Shown here: positions 22,740 through 34,097 of the stretch, piece by piece | Layout of the letters: the number at the start of each line of letters is the position of its first letter | How positions within the stretch are numbered: position 1 is the first letter of the stretch | Assembly (NCBI GenBank): GCA_021229015.1 | Contig: CM037777.1 | Location: forward strand, 55,071,089 to 55,135,088 | Reading direction: 5' to 3' | DNA length: 64,000 nt | Source of the DNA: Solen grandis | Taxonomy: Eukaryota; Mollusca; Bivalvia; Adapedonta; Solenidae | The notes under the pieces: generated by a model | Told to the model about the DNA's origin: nothing | The model's database searches: none | The model's input: only the letters and a program-made list of their open reading frames with translations | Made by a program: the position numbers and the translations under genes

Positions 22740-23967
22740 AAAATTCCAAAATTCGGAAATATATAAAGAAATACAAAAAACAAGCGATAAAAATAATAGT
22801 ATAAACGTTGATGAATTTTTAACACATTTTAATCATACATGTAATACTCCATTGTAATTTCAATGAAGATATTTCTGAGGAAAGGAATCTCCATTACATA
22901 TAGATGAATTAGATGTTGTTTTACTGTAGAAGAATTATTAAAACGTTATCATGCATGAACGTCATAAATCCTGTGACTATTCTAATAATGTTGTTGACAT
23001 TTTTATTGATTCAAAAGATTTTATAGCGCCATATTTGCTTATATTATTTAATCACATATTTGACAATGGAGTGTATCCTGACGCATGGAGCAAGGGTGTT
23101 ATATTTCCTATTCATAAAAAAGGTGATCGATCTGATCCCTCTAATTACAGAGGCATTACTTTTGTTAACACTATGGCTAAAATTTTCTCTCTTATGCTAC
23201 GAAACAGAATATATAATTGGTGTGAACATTATAATGTTTTTACAGACGCTCAGTTTGGATTTAGGGAAAAATCACAGCACTACTGATTGTATTTTTATTC
23301 TTCATTCTATTATACAAAATGTTCTTGCTAAGAAATGTAAATTGTTTTGTGCTTTTATAGACTATGAAAAGGCTTTTGATACTGTTATTCACGATGCACT
23401 TTGAGTTAAATTAATAAAATCTGGTTTAAGTTGTAAAATGATTAAAATGATCAAAGCTGTTTATCAGCATGTCAAATCATGTATTAAAGATCCAGTTACT
23501 ATGTCATATTCAGATTTTTTTGATGTGTCAATTGGTGTGAAACAAGGAGAACTCTGTCACCTCTATTATTTATTATTTTCATTAATGACATTAAAGATTC
23601 AATTGATTTTGAAAACCTAACGAATAACGATATTGATAGATTGTGTATATATATGTTACTCTTTGCTAATGATATTGCCCTGTTCACAACTAATCATGAA
23701 AGTTTACGAAGTCAATTGGACGCTGTTTTAAGTCATGTAAATGGGGGTTAAAAATAAATACTAAGAAGACGAAAATTTGTATTTTCGAAAAGAGAAAAAG
23801 CCATTGTAAAACTACCATTGACATAGCTAGATGCATATTTAATGCTCAGAAATTAAGACAGGATGAATTATTGAAAAATGCTGCTTCATAAATAGTTAAC
23901 TTAATATAATTTACAATTTAATATATAATTCTTAAAAACATTAAACATAACTGTGTTATATAAACCA

Positions 23968-24007
23968 TGTGTGTGTGTGTGTGTGTGTGTGCGTGTGTGT
24001 GTGTGTT
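23968..24007. repeat. (GT)n microsatellite
   Basis: About 20 GT units with one GC interruption, in the 3' region of the LINE. Confidence 0.95.
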
Positions 24008-24179
24008 TTAAATATATGACTCATATACATGTATGTACATGTATATATGTGTGCATGATAAATTTTGTATTTGTATATTTACACGTCTTGGCCATATGTA
24101 TATGCTCTTGTAAATGGCCAAAGGCACAATGCCGATTTTGCCAATAAAATTGATTGATTGATTGTTTATTCATAGGATT

Positions 24180-24930
24180 ATCTAGTTTCAGGCCGCCAGG
24201 CCGTCAGCAGACTTTCAGCGGCAGCAGACTTTCAGCGGCCTTACGGAGGACATGTATATTTGACAGAAAGACATCAAAATTAATTTATTCCATCATAAAG
24301 TGCATATTTGGAGGGGTTCACACATAATCGGATGAAAACTAAGATTTTTTTTTTTAAAAAAACCGATATTTAATACTACGCCGCCATTTCGCTAGCAGCC
24401 TTTCAGTGGCATTACGGTGGAAAATGTTTCGAAAACGTGCTATTTAATTCGTTATTCAACACTGAAATGCGGATTTGAACATTTTCTCATATTTTTCACC
24501 AGTATATGATAACAAACCAATCATATCCTTAAAGTCTGCCATGCCTTTAGTATTCAACCAGCCTTTCTGTCGCTTTATAAACATAAAATAATTCAGAAAA
24601 ATAATTAAGAATAATTTCAATATGAACTGTAAAATTATTTTTTTTTTTCTTAAATGGAATGCGAGAAAATACAAAAATATATCATTTTCTTTAGAATCCA
24701 TGGTATTCACCATCATACATGAAGAGAAATATTTTTTTTTGTAATACTTATACCATATTTACATAAAAAACACGAATTGATAATATAAGAACGCTACTCT
24801 ATTAGGTTTTAAGTCCACGCCGCCAAGCCGCCGGACCACAAAGTTCACGCCGCCAGGCCGCTAGGCCGCTGTGTTCACTAAGCCAGGCCGCTGTGTTCAG
24901 GCCGCTAGCTCGCTAACTTCACGAACATCA
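24180..24930. repeat. GCCGCCAGGCCG-rich degenerate repeats
   Basis: Short GC-rich motifs (GCCGCCAGGCCG, CAGCAGACTTTCAGCGGC, GGCCGCTGTGTTCA) recur at 24190-24245, 24380-24415 and 24815-24915 inside AT-rich DNA. The right cluster lies about 100 bp from the first assembly gap. No coding signal. Confidence 0.55.
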
Positions 24931-25013
24931 TTTGCCAAGATCTTAATGAAAAGGTTCTATAAATAAAAAGTACTTCAGGCATATCTATACCAGCCACAGT
25001 GTTGATTGATATG

Positions 25014-25113
25014 NNNNNNNNNNNNNNNNNNNNNNNNNNNNNNNNNNNNNNNNNNNNNNNNNNNNNNNNNNNNNNNNNNNNNNNNNNNNNNNNNNNNNNN
25101 NNNNNNNNNNNNN
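25014..25113. other. Assembly gap, 100 N
   Basis: Exactly 100 N, the usual placeholder for a gap of unknown size. Sequence continuity across it should not be assumed. Confidence 1.
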
Positions 25114-25266
25114 TGTTTTGACATTTAAAACATATTTTAAAAAATTCAATTGAATTTTTTTCTAAGATATTGTTATTTCCATGTCACTATATCTCACAGC
25201 CATATAATAAAATTGGTTTTATAGTTTTTTTTGTTTTTTGTTTTTTCAAATATATCAATCTGTAAA

Positions 25267-26270
25267 TCAATATATAAACATAAATGTTACACGTACACAA
25301 CTTTTTGCATATATGGTATTAAGTACGAACATATTTTCTATAGTCGAATAGCCAGGTCTAAATCCTGCATTAAACTTACTTATCTTTTTTTTTTCAACAA
25401 ACTTTAAAAGACGATTATTTAGGATTGTTGTAAAAAGTTCCCCAAAACAGCTCAGAAGGGTCATTGGACGATAGTTTTCTGGATTAGACACATCACCTTT
25501 ATTCTTATAGATCGGTTTTATTACCCAAATAATCGAGTTTTCTGGAATAATTGCCTTGTTAAATACATTAAAAGTTTATGATATACATCATAACATGTTT
25601 TAAAAGATGATATGTTTTTTTTATTATATTTTCATTTAACACATTATTTTCACCATAAGCTTTGTGTTTTTTTTTTAGATTTTTAATGGCATGCTCTATT
25701 TCTTCTAAAGCAATTTCATTATTTTGTATAGTGTTGTCCACTGTTGTATAATCATCTCCGACATAATTAGCATTACAGTTAGCATCAGGAGCTTCTGATT
25801 CGGCACAATTTACATGTTTTAAATATTTATACATTTAAGTTAATGCACCGGGACTTGCTCCTGATTTTTTTTTTTTTAATCCTACTGTCCACAAGCAAGT
25901 CCCTGCGGTTAATGATGCCTTACAACTAGTTGTTTTGCTGCCTTTAAAATATTTCCTAAACTCCTTTGTTTTGTTTGTTTTGCAGATTTCATTTAGTTAA
26001 CATGCTCTTTTGGTTTTGTATTCTAATAGTGTGGTTCAAAACTGTTTTATATACTGTCATGAAATATATTTTCAATTTTTGTTATCACATTATTTATATC
26101 ACTACCATTGATGTTATTTGACATGTATAACGTATCTAATTCATTTACTACGACGTTAATTTTATCCACGTCAATTTTATTTATAAACTTGTCTTTGTTT
26201 TTACAGTCCCATAATTTAGCCTTTTGACTGCTTGGCTTTACTTTTATTGGTTTTGTTCCTCTCATTTGAA
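25267..26270 (-). mobile_element. Degenerate LINE fragment, minus strand
   Basis: Reading 26270 to 25267: a linker segment (NKDKFINKIDVDKINVVVNE), an acidic/Lys segment ALEEIEHAIKNLKKKHKAYG, then in broken frames IPENSIIWVIKPIYKNKGD, ENYRPMTLLSC and NAGFRPGYSTIENM. These are the fingers and early palm of a LINE reverse transcriptase. The Ala/Ser of the usual KAxGxDxI motif is degraded. The element ends near the assembly gap. Confidence 0.75.
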
Positions 26271-26289
26271 AACAGCACTTTCTGGGTTA

Positions 26290-28420
26290 TGCGCATCCGA
26301 ATATCATTCACAAAAGTCATTTACAGTTAGTTACAGTCTGTGAATGACCCTACAAACGTATTTCACATCTTCCGCCTACTGAATATTCAGGTCGACGAAA
26401 CAACTTTTCATTTACTGTATTTAACCATTTCGACGAAACGGTTGGTCGACGAAACGACTGTAATTCCAATCGCAACCCCCTTTCTCTCCCCAAAACCAGA
26501 AGTACACTATAAATAGCAGAACTAGATGCATATGTATTAAACACATATATAAATATTTTTGTGATCAAATTATATGACCTATATGTCGGTTTGTATTGTA
26601 TACTCATGTATAATGTAATTGGACGGTTCCGCAATTTGTATGTAACTCCTCCCCTATTGATAATTTGACAGTTTCTATTCATACCTAGGTCAAGTAAACA
26701 TACTTGATTAACAGTTTAGGAACCATCCATTGGTGTGAGTTGATAATATGTTCTGATCTACAAGTTTTTTAATATTTATTTCCTATAGAGTCTAGTCACC
26801 TTCCTATTCGAATTTTGGCAATTTACCTAAAGATACCGTATCAAATTTAATCATGAACACATATGCAAAAAATGCAGACTTTTGTTATATAAGCATAGAA
26901 TAAAGATCGGTTCTGTTTTGTTCATGCAACTGGATAAGAAAAAAAAACAACTAGATACCTTTGATGATTAATGTTAGCACCTTTCATATCCGTTATTCAC
27001 TTTCACTCCTGAATACAAACTAAGATACTAATCGATTAAACAGAATATAAACGTACTTAAATAAATAAAACTCTAGTCCATCCACAAACTTGTTTTCGAC
27101 ACAGTATGAAAGTTATGTCTGAATACTTCGACAGGGATCTTATATCAGGCTTGGTCCAATCAACACATTTTGAAGGGTGTGACTACATGACATCTGGGAT
27201 TGAGTAATCTCAAACCAAATTGTAAAAACGTGTTAAAATTTAATGGCAAGCTGTTTCCGTCAATTAACAAGTCCCACCATGCTCTATGATTGACAGGTTG
27301 TGACTGAATGCATAGTTCCATGACCCACCTATTAGCATATCTCAACATTAGATTACAGTTAGATTTTGTCCCACAAACACGATGTTACCAAAGGAGCACA
27401 TGTCATTGTTTGTGGCCAAACCTATTGTTATTCAAATAAAATTTCGGGTCAGGGAACTATCCATTGTGTTCTGTGTCGAAAACATTTTATCCGCACATAG
27501 TTCTCTTTTCGCATAATGTTTAAGTTTTACTGTTTGCTTTGATTGTTTAGCATGTGTACTTTTTCCCCACCCACCCCCTATCTCTTAAATGAAAAGCAGT
27601 CGCAAATAGTGAAAATCATGTTTTTCGAAATTTATTAAATTGGAATATGTAACAAGAAACATGCATGTGTTTACGATACTAAATGATTTATTAGAATCTT
27701 GAATCGTTATCTCGAAACAGATATCTGTCATGAACAGCGCGCAATTAATGCTAAACATATCAATTGCATGAAAATAAATAAACATTGGAATAAAACACAT
27801 GAAGCGTGTTATGTGTTATGAACAAGTTCTCTTTTTCAAATTTAGTTCAAACCCGAAATCAACAGATATATCCATATTTAAACAGCGCAAATTATGAAAA
27901 AGTGGGACAGCGTTTTAAAACACTATGCGTAGGAAGCAGTACGCATGGCATAATTATACAAACACTTTTAAATTACAGAGATGCTTAATGGACTCAAAGT
28001 TTTCTACGGTAGCATGGGAATATGGAAATATGTATAGCTATAGCATCATTACGCAGTCGGATTGCGTGCACACGCGATATAAAAAACATTCCATGTCCAT
28101 TTTGTAGTTTTCCATTATTACTAACAAAAAGTACGTGATAAATATTTTTGAATATATTAATGCACAGTAGCCTTTATTACTATAAGTGTATGACTAGAGA
28201 GAGAGAGAGAGAGAGAGAGATTATTACACATTAAATTTTTCGAAGATTATTATATTTTATCTTTATTTTTCCCAGATTCATACACATTTTGATGTTTGTA
28301 ATATTAATTGAAGGTATTTCATTAGCAAGTTTAATATCTAACAAACATTTTTTTTTATCTAATAGATAGTTAAATTCTTCACCTATTTTACAACATACAT
28401 GTACATCACATTTTATGTCT
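26290..28420. other. Intergenic, little recognised
   Basis: No coding exon with domain support. GTTTTCGACACAG (27092) and CTGTGTCGAAAAC (27470) form a 13 bp inverted pair about 380 bp apart, which may bound an old DNA element. Otherwise nothing. Confidence 0.4.
28196..28220. repeat. (GA)n microsatellite
   Basis: About 12 GA units. Confidence 0.95.
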
Positions 28421-28424
28421 GTTT

Positions 28425-28690
28425 GTTTGAAGGGTTTAACGTCCCACCGGCAGTATTTCAGTCATTTGGAGATGATGTCTACTTCATACAGGTATAGTGC
28501 TGACACACTGCAGTATCACGCCGTAGACATGTGGCATGATACCCAGTCTGACTAAAGTACATGATCTTCCTTATGTAGCATAGCGTATATAGGAGATGAC
28601 TTTAGTAATATTGGTATGATACCACACCCAGTCACACTATCCTGACATCGAGCCAACCAGTCCTGGAACTACCCATAATACCGCATTTTA
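28425..28690 (-). mobile_element. SINE-like repeat with ACGTTAAACC tail
   Basis: On the minus strand it ends GACTGAAATACTGCCGGTGG, then GACGTTAAACCCTTCAAAC. The interior block AGTATCACGCCGTAGACATG and TCCTGGAACTACCC recurs at 37757-37845. Tails of the same kind occur at 560-590, 35100-35140 and 43360-43410. Confidence 0.6.
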
Positions 28691-28859
28691 TTTCTATTAT
28701 TCTGTTTAAATTCAGGATTGGTGTAAATGGAAAGAATAAATAACCTGGGTTTTGTTTTATACTGTAGTAAGATCAAAGGAATACAATAATTCCAAAATTA
28801 GATGAATACATGTCCTATTAATTTCAGTATGCAGTCTATGTATGTTCGTTACACAACTC

Positions 28860-28950
28860 ATGAATGTGTGTATGTTGTAAATTAAATATTGTATTTTGGG
28901 CTGGATGCCTTTAATTACAAATAAAAGATGTATGTCTGTCTGTCTGTACG
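28860..28950 (+). mobile_element. LINE 3' end fragment with (TCTG)n
   Basis: ACAAATAAAAGATGTATG followed by three TCTG copies, the same 3' end type as at 19036-19075. Only the tail is recognisable. Confidence 0.5.
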
Positions 28951-29979
28951 TCGACGTTAAGTCGAAATTCGCTCTGCCAAGGGATAAGTTGATTGTCCTG
29001 TTTCGCTTGTCGAGGCGTCAGGCGTGAATTTTAATGGCACGAGTTGTCGTGATGAAAGAATGATGGCGACATTCGAATTATTATGTATTGTACTGTAATG
29101 TTTTTCGATAATGTTTCCTTTTTTTCGGCGTAGCTGTATAATTTCGATTTCAACTCGCATCTTAAACCAATCAAATGTACGCTAACAGCGGTAAATAATT
29201 CTAAGCTGAATAAAAGGACTCCTGTTATTGGTTAACGCATCGTTATGGACTATAAAATTACTGTAAATAAGGGGTGGAGCTTGTATATATCATTCAGCTT
29301 GGTGTTATTACTTTTCTTTTTGATGTAAACATGAAAGTGATTTCAGTAAGTTAAATACGATCCTTTTCCATCAATTGAGGAATGCTACTTTGTGAAAATG
29401 ATTTAAAACAACAAAAAAGAATCCACCGTGTTATGACATGAAACCCCTTAATTACTATGTATATTGAATTCTTCCCGCCTGCCGAGATGCTCCATTGAAA
29501 ATTAATTAAAAAAAAAACAAGCCTATTTACAGATATAATTTTTTGTATTACCGTCAATAAATAAGTATATTTCATAGAAAAAATACTGAACTATTTCTAG
29601 AGCGTACTAAATTTGTTGTGCGTCGGTCTTTCGCGCGCTTTTCCTCGGAATGTTCTAGAAGACTGGAAGAATAATATTTACGCAATTTAAAAAAAATGAG
29701 TCACTTATTTTTCCAGATTAAAATGGGATCACTTAAAAAATCTTCTGTAACACCAGAAAGGCTACAGCTTAAATATTTGGCATGTAGCATTGTCTAATGG
29801 AGCATATCGAAAGATAAACGGCCACAACCCAGGGGACAGTTATTTTACATAGACATATATTGGATAAACATTCACATTCTTCTTTTTTGAAACTATGTCG
29901 TCTAGATCTTAGGTATTTAGTTTATTGATGAAACCATGTACTTCAGGTGATAAAATTTTATATTAAAAAAAAAAATTGA

Positions 29980-30045
29980 AAATAAAATTGTAGCCGTGAT
30001 ACCCAGGCGAGTCATTCAGGGCCATCATGGCTATCTTGTTTATTG
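29980..30045 (+). repeat. Tail fragment of the 20.1 kb repeat
   Basis: GGGCCATCATGGCTATCTTG followed by TTTATTG corresponds to the end of the repeat at 20095-20635. Nothing else of it is preserved. Confidence 0.45.
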
Positions 30046-31049
30046 TAACCTCCTTTATCAATGAATCTATGCTTTAAGGTGCTGATCATTAATGTATATG
30101 CCTGTATAAACTATTTTGATACAGTTTACAACTGATAAAATCAGACCTGAACAAGCTTTTGTCAGTAAGAAATAAAATAAAGGTGAAGAAAAAATTGTAT
30201 GTCCTAACTACAACGAGCAGATAACTGCTCATTACATGATCAGCCTGGAACTAAATTAGGTTTTATGCAGCGGATTATCATAGATTTTTTTATAGTTCAT
30301 AGGATAATTTATAACATTACACTGCTTTTAAATAAGAACATTTGGAGGTACTCTGAAATATTTGTTATATCAAATCATTTCATATTCTGAGTTTAATCAT
30401 TTTACATTTTTTTATGGTGCAGGTAAGCCTGTTTACGATAATGGTCAGTCGTGTCTTTTGTATAATAGTCTAGTCATTCTTTACTGTACATTTTGTTTTG
30501 AATATATATAGACATTACTTTAAAATTGTACTTTTTTTTGCTACATTCCTGTTGTTGTACACATCTCGTGGACTATTTTCTTATTTGCAAAATAAACCTT
30601 GTTAAAAACATTGCCATTCATCATTGTTCACTACCAAAATTAGACATGTTTTTTACAATTATTTACAACAATGCTTTTATAACCTATCATAACATTAGAG
30701 TCTTTGAAATATGTTTTGCATATATTTCCATTTATAAGTTTCTTAATTAAAGTATATCTATGCATGAATGAAAATCTCGTTTTTCTTTCATCCTACGCCG
30801 AATATCTTTTTTAAAGATATTTCTTGTTTTGTTTCGTTTCGAATTTCGCTTTACTATTTCGAATTTGCCAAGTCGTCAATACGATAATTATTTCCCCCAA
30901 CGCGCCAGACAAAATGTAAAATCCATTTACAAGATTATTGTAAAATATTTAGTATGTGCATACATAAATATAATAATGTACAACAGTTCAGGTGGACATG
31001 TATATCGCTGTTGTTACCCAACTTGACCGCGCGTCTTATCTATCAGATA

Positions 31050-31184
31050 TCGAGGTAACTGTGGTTAAGTGGATCTGTGGTAACGTACACGACTGTGGAT
31101 CCGAACGTTGTGGGCTCGAACCCCATTTGGGGCAAGTGTTTTTCATTCGTTTGTTTTTGAGAGAGAGAGAGAGAGAGAGAGAGC

Positions 31185-31225
<41 letters not shown>

Positions 31226-31245
31226 AGAAATAGAGAGAGAGGTAG
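31050..31245 (+). repeat. tRNA-like SINE head fused to a (GA)n array
   Basis: A-box-like TGGTTAAGTGG and B-box-like GGGCTCGAACCCC lie about 55 bp apart (31060-31125). They are followed by about 90 bp of GA/G-run microsatellite (31159-31245). Acceptor and D-stem pairing is poor, so a functional tRNA is unlikely. Confidence 0.5.
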
Positions 31246-31642
31246 GGGTTGGGGCACAGAGAGAGAGTCCAATTCAATGTCAACTTCATCACTGTTGTGA
31301 GCAAAGTATAAAATCACATATGATATTCATTTTGTCTGACTATATATGGATACGTTTTTCTCTCTCTTGCTTATGTATGTGTGTTGACCATTTTTGTCCT
31401 GGTTTTGTTCAAACAACTTATACATGATTGTTTAAATCGTTAAAAATGTTGAATCACGCATCGTCCGTAATTTTTTTAAAAGTAACTGAGATAGCATAGA
31501 AATACTGGTAAAAATATAATTTTCAAAGGTGTGTGTGTGTTTCATGGAATGTGATTCTTCTAGACATAGAAAGCGCGCATTTTAATTTTAACTAAATCAT
31601 TGATATGAGCAAACGGTTAAATAACGTATGGTATTCATTTTT

Positions 31643-32270
31643 AGCTCGAATATTCGAAGAATATGAGAGCTATTGTAGTCGCCCTTGCGTCGGCGTCGGC
31701 GTTGCAGCTTTTGGTTAAAGTTTTGCATGGAAGTTACTATCAACCGTATATCTCAGTATCCAGGCATGCGATTGATTTGAAACATCTTTAATATGTTTAG
31801 GGGTAACATACTATAAAGGAAGATAACACTTGATGGAAAATATTAAAAATTATGACCCCCTTTTAACATAGAATTTTGGTTAAATTTTTGCATTTAAGCT
31901 ACTGTCCAGCTTATATCTAAAACATTTCTTGTGGAATTGACTAGAAAGTTAAGGAGTGTCTTCAGGGGCATCAGAAAACTAAGGAGGATAACTTTTGGGC
32001 TGAATTTTATGCAAATTATGGCCCTTTTCTAACTTGGATATTTGCTTAAAAGTTTTGCATGCACAGTGTTATTGTGCTTATGTCTCAGTAACTAGGCATG
32101 GGATTGATTTTAGACATCATAAAAATATTAAAGGGTATCAGACTATCAAGGTATATCATTTTTGACTATTATTATGTACAGGGTATGTGCAGGGCAAAAA
32201 TTGAAATAGATTTCATTTGATTTACCAACAAGCATTTTGAGTAGTCGAGCGTGCTGTCCTCTGACAGCTT
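31643..32270 (+). mobile_element. Dispersed repeat bounded by GCTCGA-TA inverted ends
   Basis: Begins TAGCTCGAATATTCGAAGAA and ends TAGTCGAGCGTGCTGTCC, so the termini carry GCTCGAATA versus GCTCGACTA in inverted orientation. The inside repeats phrases of the 'TTTTGCATG..AG..ACTAT', 'CTCAGTA.CCAGGCATG' type about every 170-200 bp. I recall closely similar sequence as common in bivalve UTRs and introns. No protein is encoded. Confidence 0.55.
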
Positions 32271-33695
32271 TTGTTGAGGGCAGTCATCCGTGCACATGCA
32301 GGCCCCGGAGGGTTCACCTGGTATTGACCAAGAAAGGCACAAAATTGATCTACAGACTCAAAGTGACATTTTAAGAAGAAAAAAAAATGCGAATGGAATC
32401 TGCACCTCGAGATTTAAATTGACGTCTGTTTTAGGTGTAAATGGTACGCCTTAAATAGGTTACGTTTTTCGTATCAAATACTGCTTTTTCTGGTCAGCTA
32501 TGTTTTATGTTTGTCAAGGAGTTGATGTTAAAAATACAGTCAAAAACTTTAACCATGGCCATTACTTCTAAACTATTAAACCGTCACATACTCGTAGTTG
32601 TTCACTACTTCATCTGTGACCAAATTAGTAGGTCAATTTTGAAAGAAATATCTCCCCTTTAAAAAAAAGAAAGAACCAGACTAGCGCGTTGGCATCCTGA
32701 TGCGGTGCATTTGTTACATGTATATCAAGGACCTCATTTCACTGCAAAAAGTCCGGGGGCTGCTTAACCTTTTTCCATGTTTATATATATATTAGTAAGT
32801 AATGATAAATATAGTATTGTTATAATGGCACCAACATTTTTTATTCGTCCTCGCTTAATCGTATAACAATTTATTATTATTTAACTTTGTTGACGTCAGC
32901 AAAGTTTATGAACGGTTCTATATATATATATGCAGTCTATCCCATCATGCAACACGCATGACTGCAATTTAAGATTGATGACACTTATCCGACGATGGTT
33001 TAAGTGGAATCCCCGTGAGCACAGTTGCTAGGCTGAAAAGGTATAAAATATATAAATCATCATGAAAAGTCGTGTATAAGAAAAAAAAGAAAATAGTAAA
33101 ACATTTCAATATGTTTCAAAGGACGGCTTACAAGACCCCCACCTCTCTCTCTTCTTCTACTACTTCTACTACTAGTGTTTATATGCTTATATTGGCTATT
33201 GAAGTATATGAATTTATAAAACAAATACACAGTAATGTAACTGATAAAAAATAAAGGACTACAGCGATCTAGCGGTAAAAGAAATAATTGAAGATTTTAA
33301 CGAACGCTATAATGGTCGCAAGGCCTGTCATCGAGTTTACCAGGTTTCGAGCAGCGTACACATTGTAAATTTCTGACATCATTTCAATCATACTGTATTA
33401 ATTTTTTATTTATATGCAGAATAAATGGACATGAGCAAACGAAAAGCAAAAGTTATCCTCACTGGAAATAATGATATACATTACTGATATACTGAAATTA
33501 AACAGTTGTTGTTGGTTTGTTGGAGTTTACCATAGTTGCGACAGTATTTCAGTCATATCTCGTAGTGAGTCCAGTTTAAGTGTTTGTCATTCTAAGAAGT
33601 GAATCATTGATAAAAATCGTGAAATGATATTCATATATTTTCGATAATAGCATATTAGAAAAAGACCGGTATTACGATGGCGCGTGCCTACTTAC

Positions 33696-34097
33696 ACCCT
33701 GCAAACACGTGTGAAAAGCTGAATTTTCCATGTTTTGGAGACCACAGATGACTACCTTGTGACACTGTTCGTCACACGGAAGATCTTGTACTGCATTTGT
33801 GTTGTACCAGTTAACAAAGGAATGAAACTCCTGTCCTTGACTGTTGTACATCTTTCGCACGAGAGAATCTAGAGAGGCCGCGGTAATGTCGGGAATGGAG
33901 TACAGTGCAGTAGCCGTGTAACCCAGTTGCCATGCCAACACCCCGCCTGCGTTGGCCTTTGGAAGATCGACATAGTACATGGAGAAGTCAAGCTGTTTGC
34001 CCGTCTGTCTGTCATATTGGACAAGCCGGGCACCAGGGTTGTGCGGGGGCTCGGATGGGGCGTACCGCCATGGTGTGACCGATGACCACAGGCTTCC
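33696..34097 (-). CDS. SMPDL gene exon 6: C-terminal region
   Basis: 134 codons, acceptor ATCTTTAG|GG. Contains SSVTPWRYAPSE, HNPGARLVQYDRQTGKQLDF, LPKANAGGVLAWQLGYT, VNWYNTN, LPCDEQCHKVVICGLQNMEN and HTCLQG. The Cys pattern matches the SMPDL3 C terminus. Ends at a consensus donor GGT|GTAAGT. If that is not used, the frame stops nine codons later at 33672. Confidence 0.85.

Larger units (their letters stand above)
20630..24160 (+). mobile_element. Two-ORF LINE, nearly complete but mutated
   Basis: ORF1 (about 20640-21495, one frameshift near 21157) has a coiled coil, then QSRSMRDNLLFFNSPEE and a basic C-terminal domain, resembling L1-type ORF1 proteins with an RRM-like core. ORF2 starts near 21510: endonuclease with TWNVQGL, FTETWN, TGDLNARVG and SDHCPID. 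Reverse transcriptase: GVIFPIHKKGD, NYRGITF, DAQFGFRE (22951-23286), motif A FIDYEKAFD (23355-23382), motif B-like GVKQGE, and LLFANDIALF in place of FADD (about 23660-23690). There are several frameshifts and stops, and the end of ORF2 is missing. The tail has CCAATAAAATTGATTGATTG (24145-24165), a LINE-like short-repeat 3' end. Confidence 0.85.

Noticed and set aside
31052..31135. Functional tRNA gene
   Set aside because: Box-like motifs only. Stems do not form a clean cloverleaf.
31036..31317. ORFs rich in Arg-Glu or Ser-Leu
   Set aside because: Translations of the GA microsatellite.
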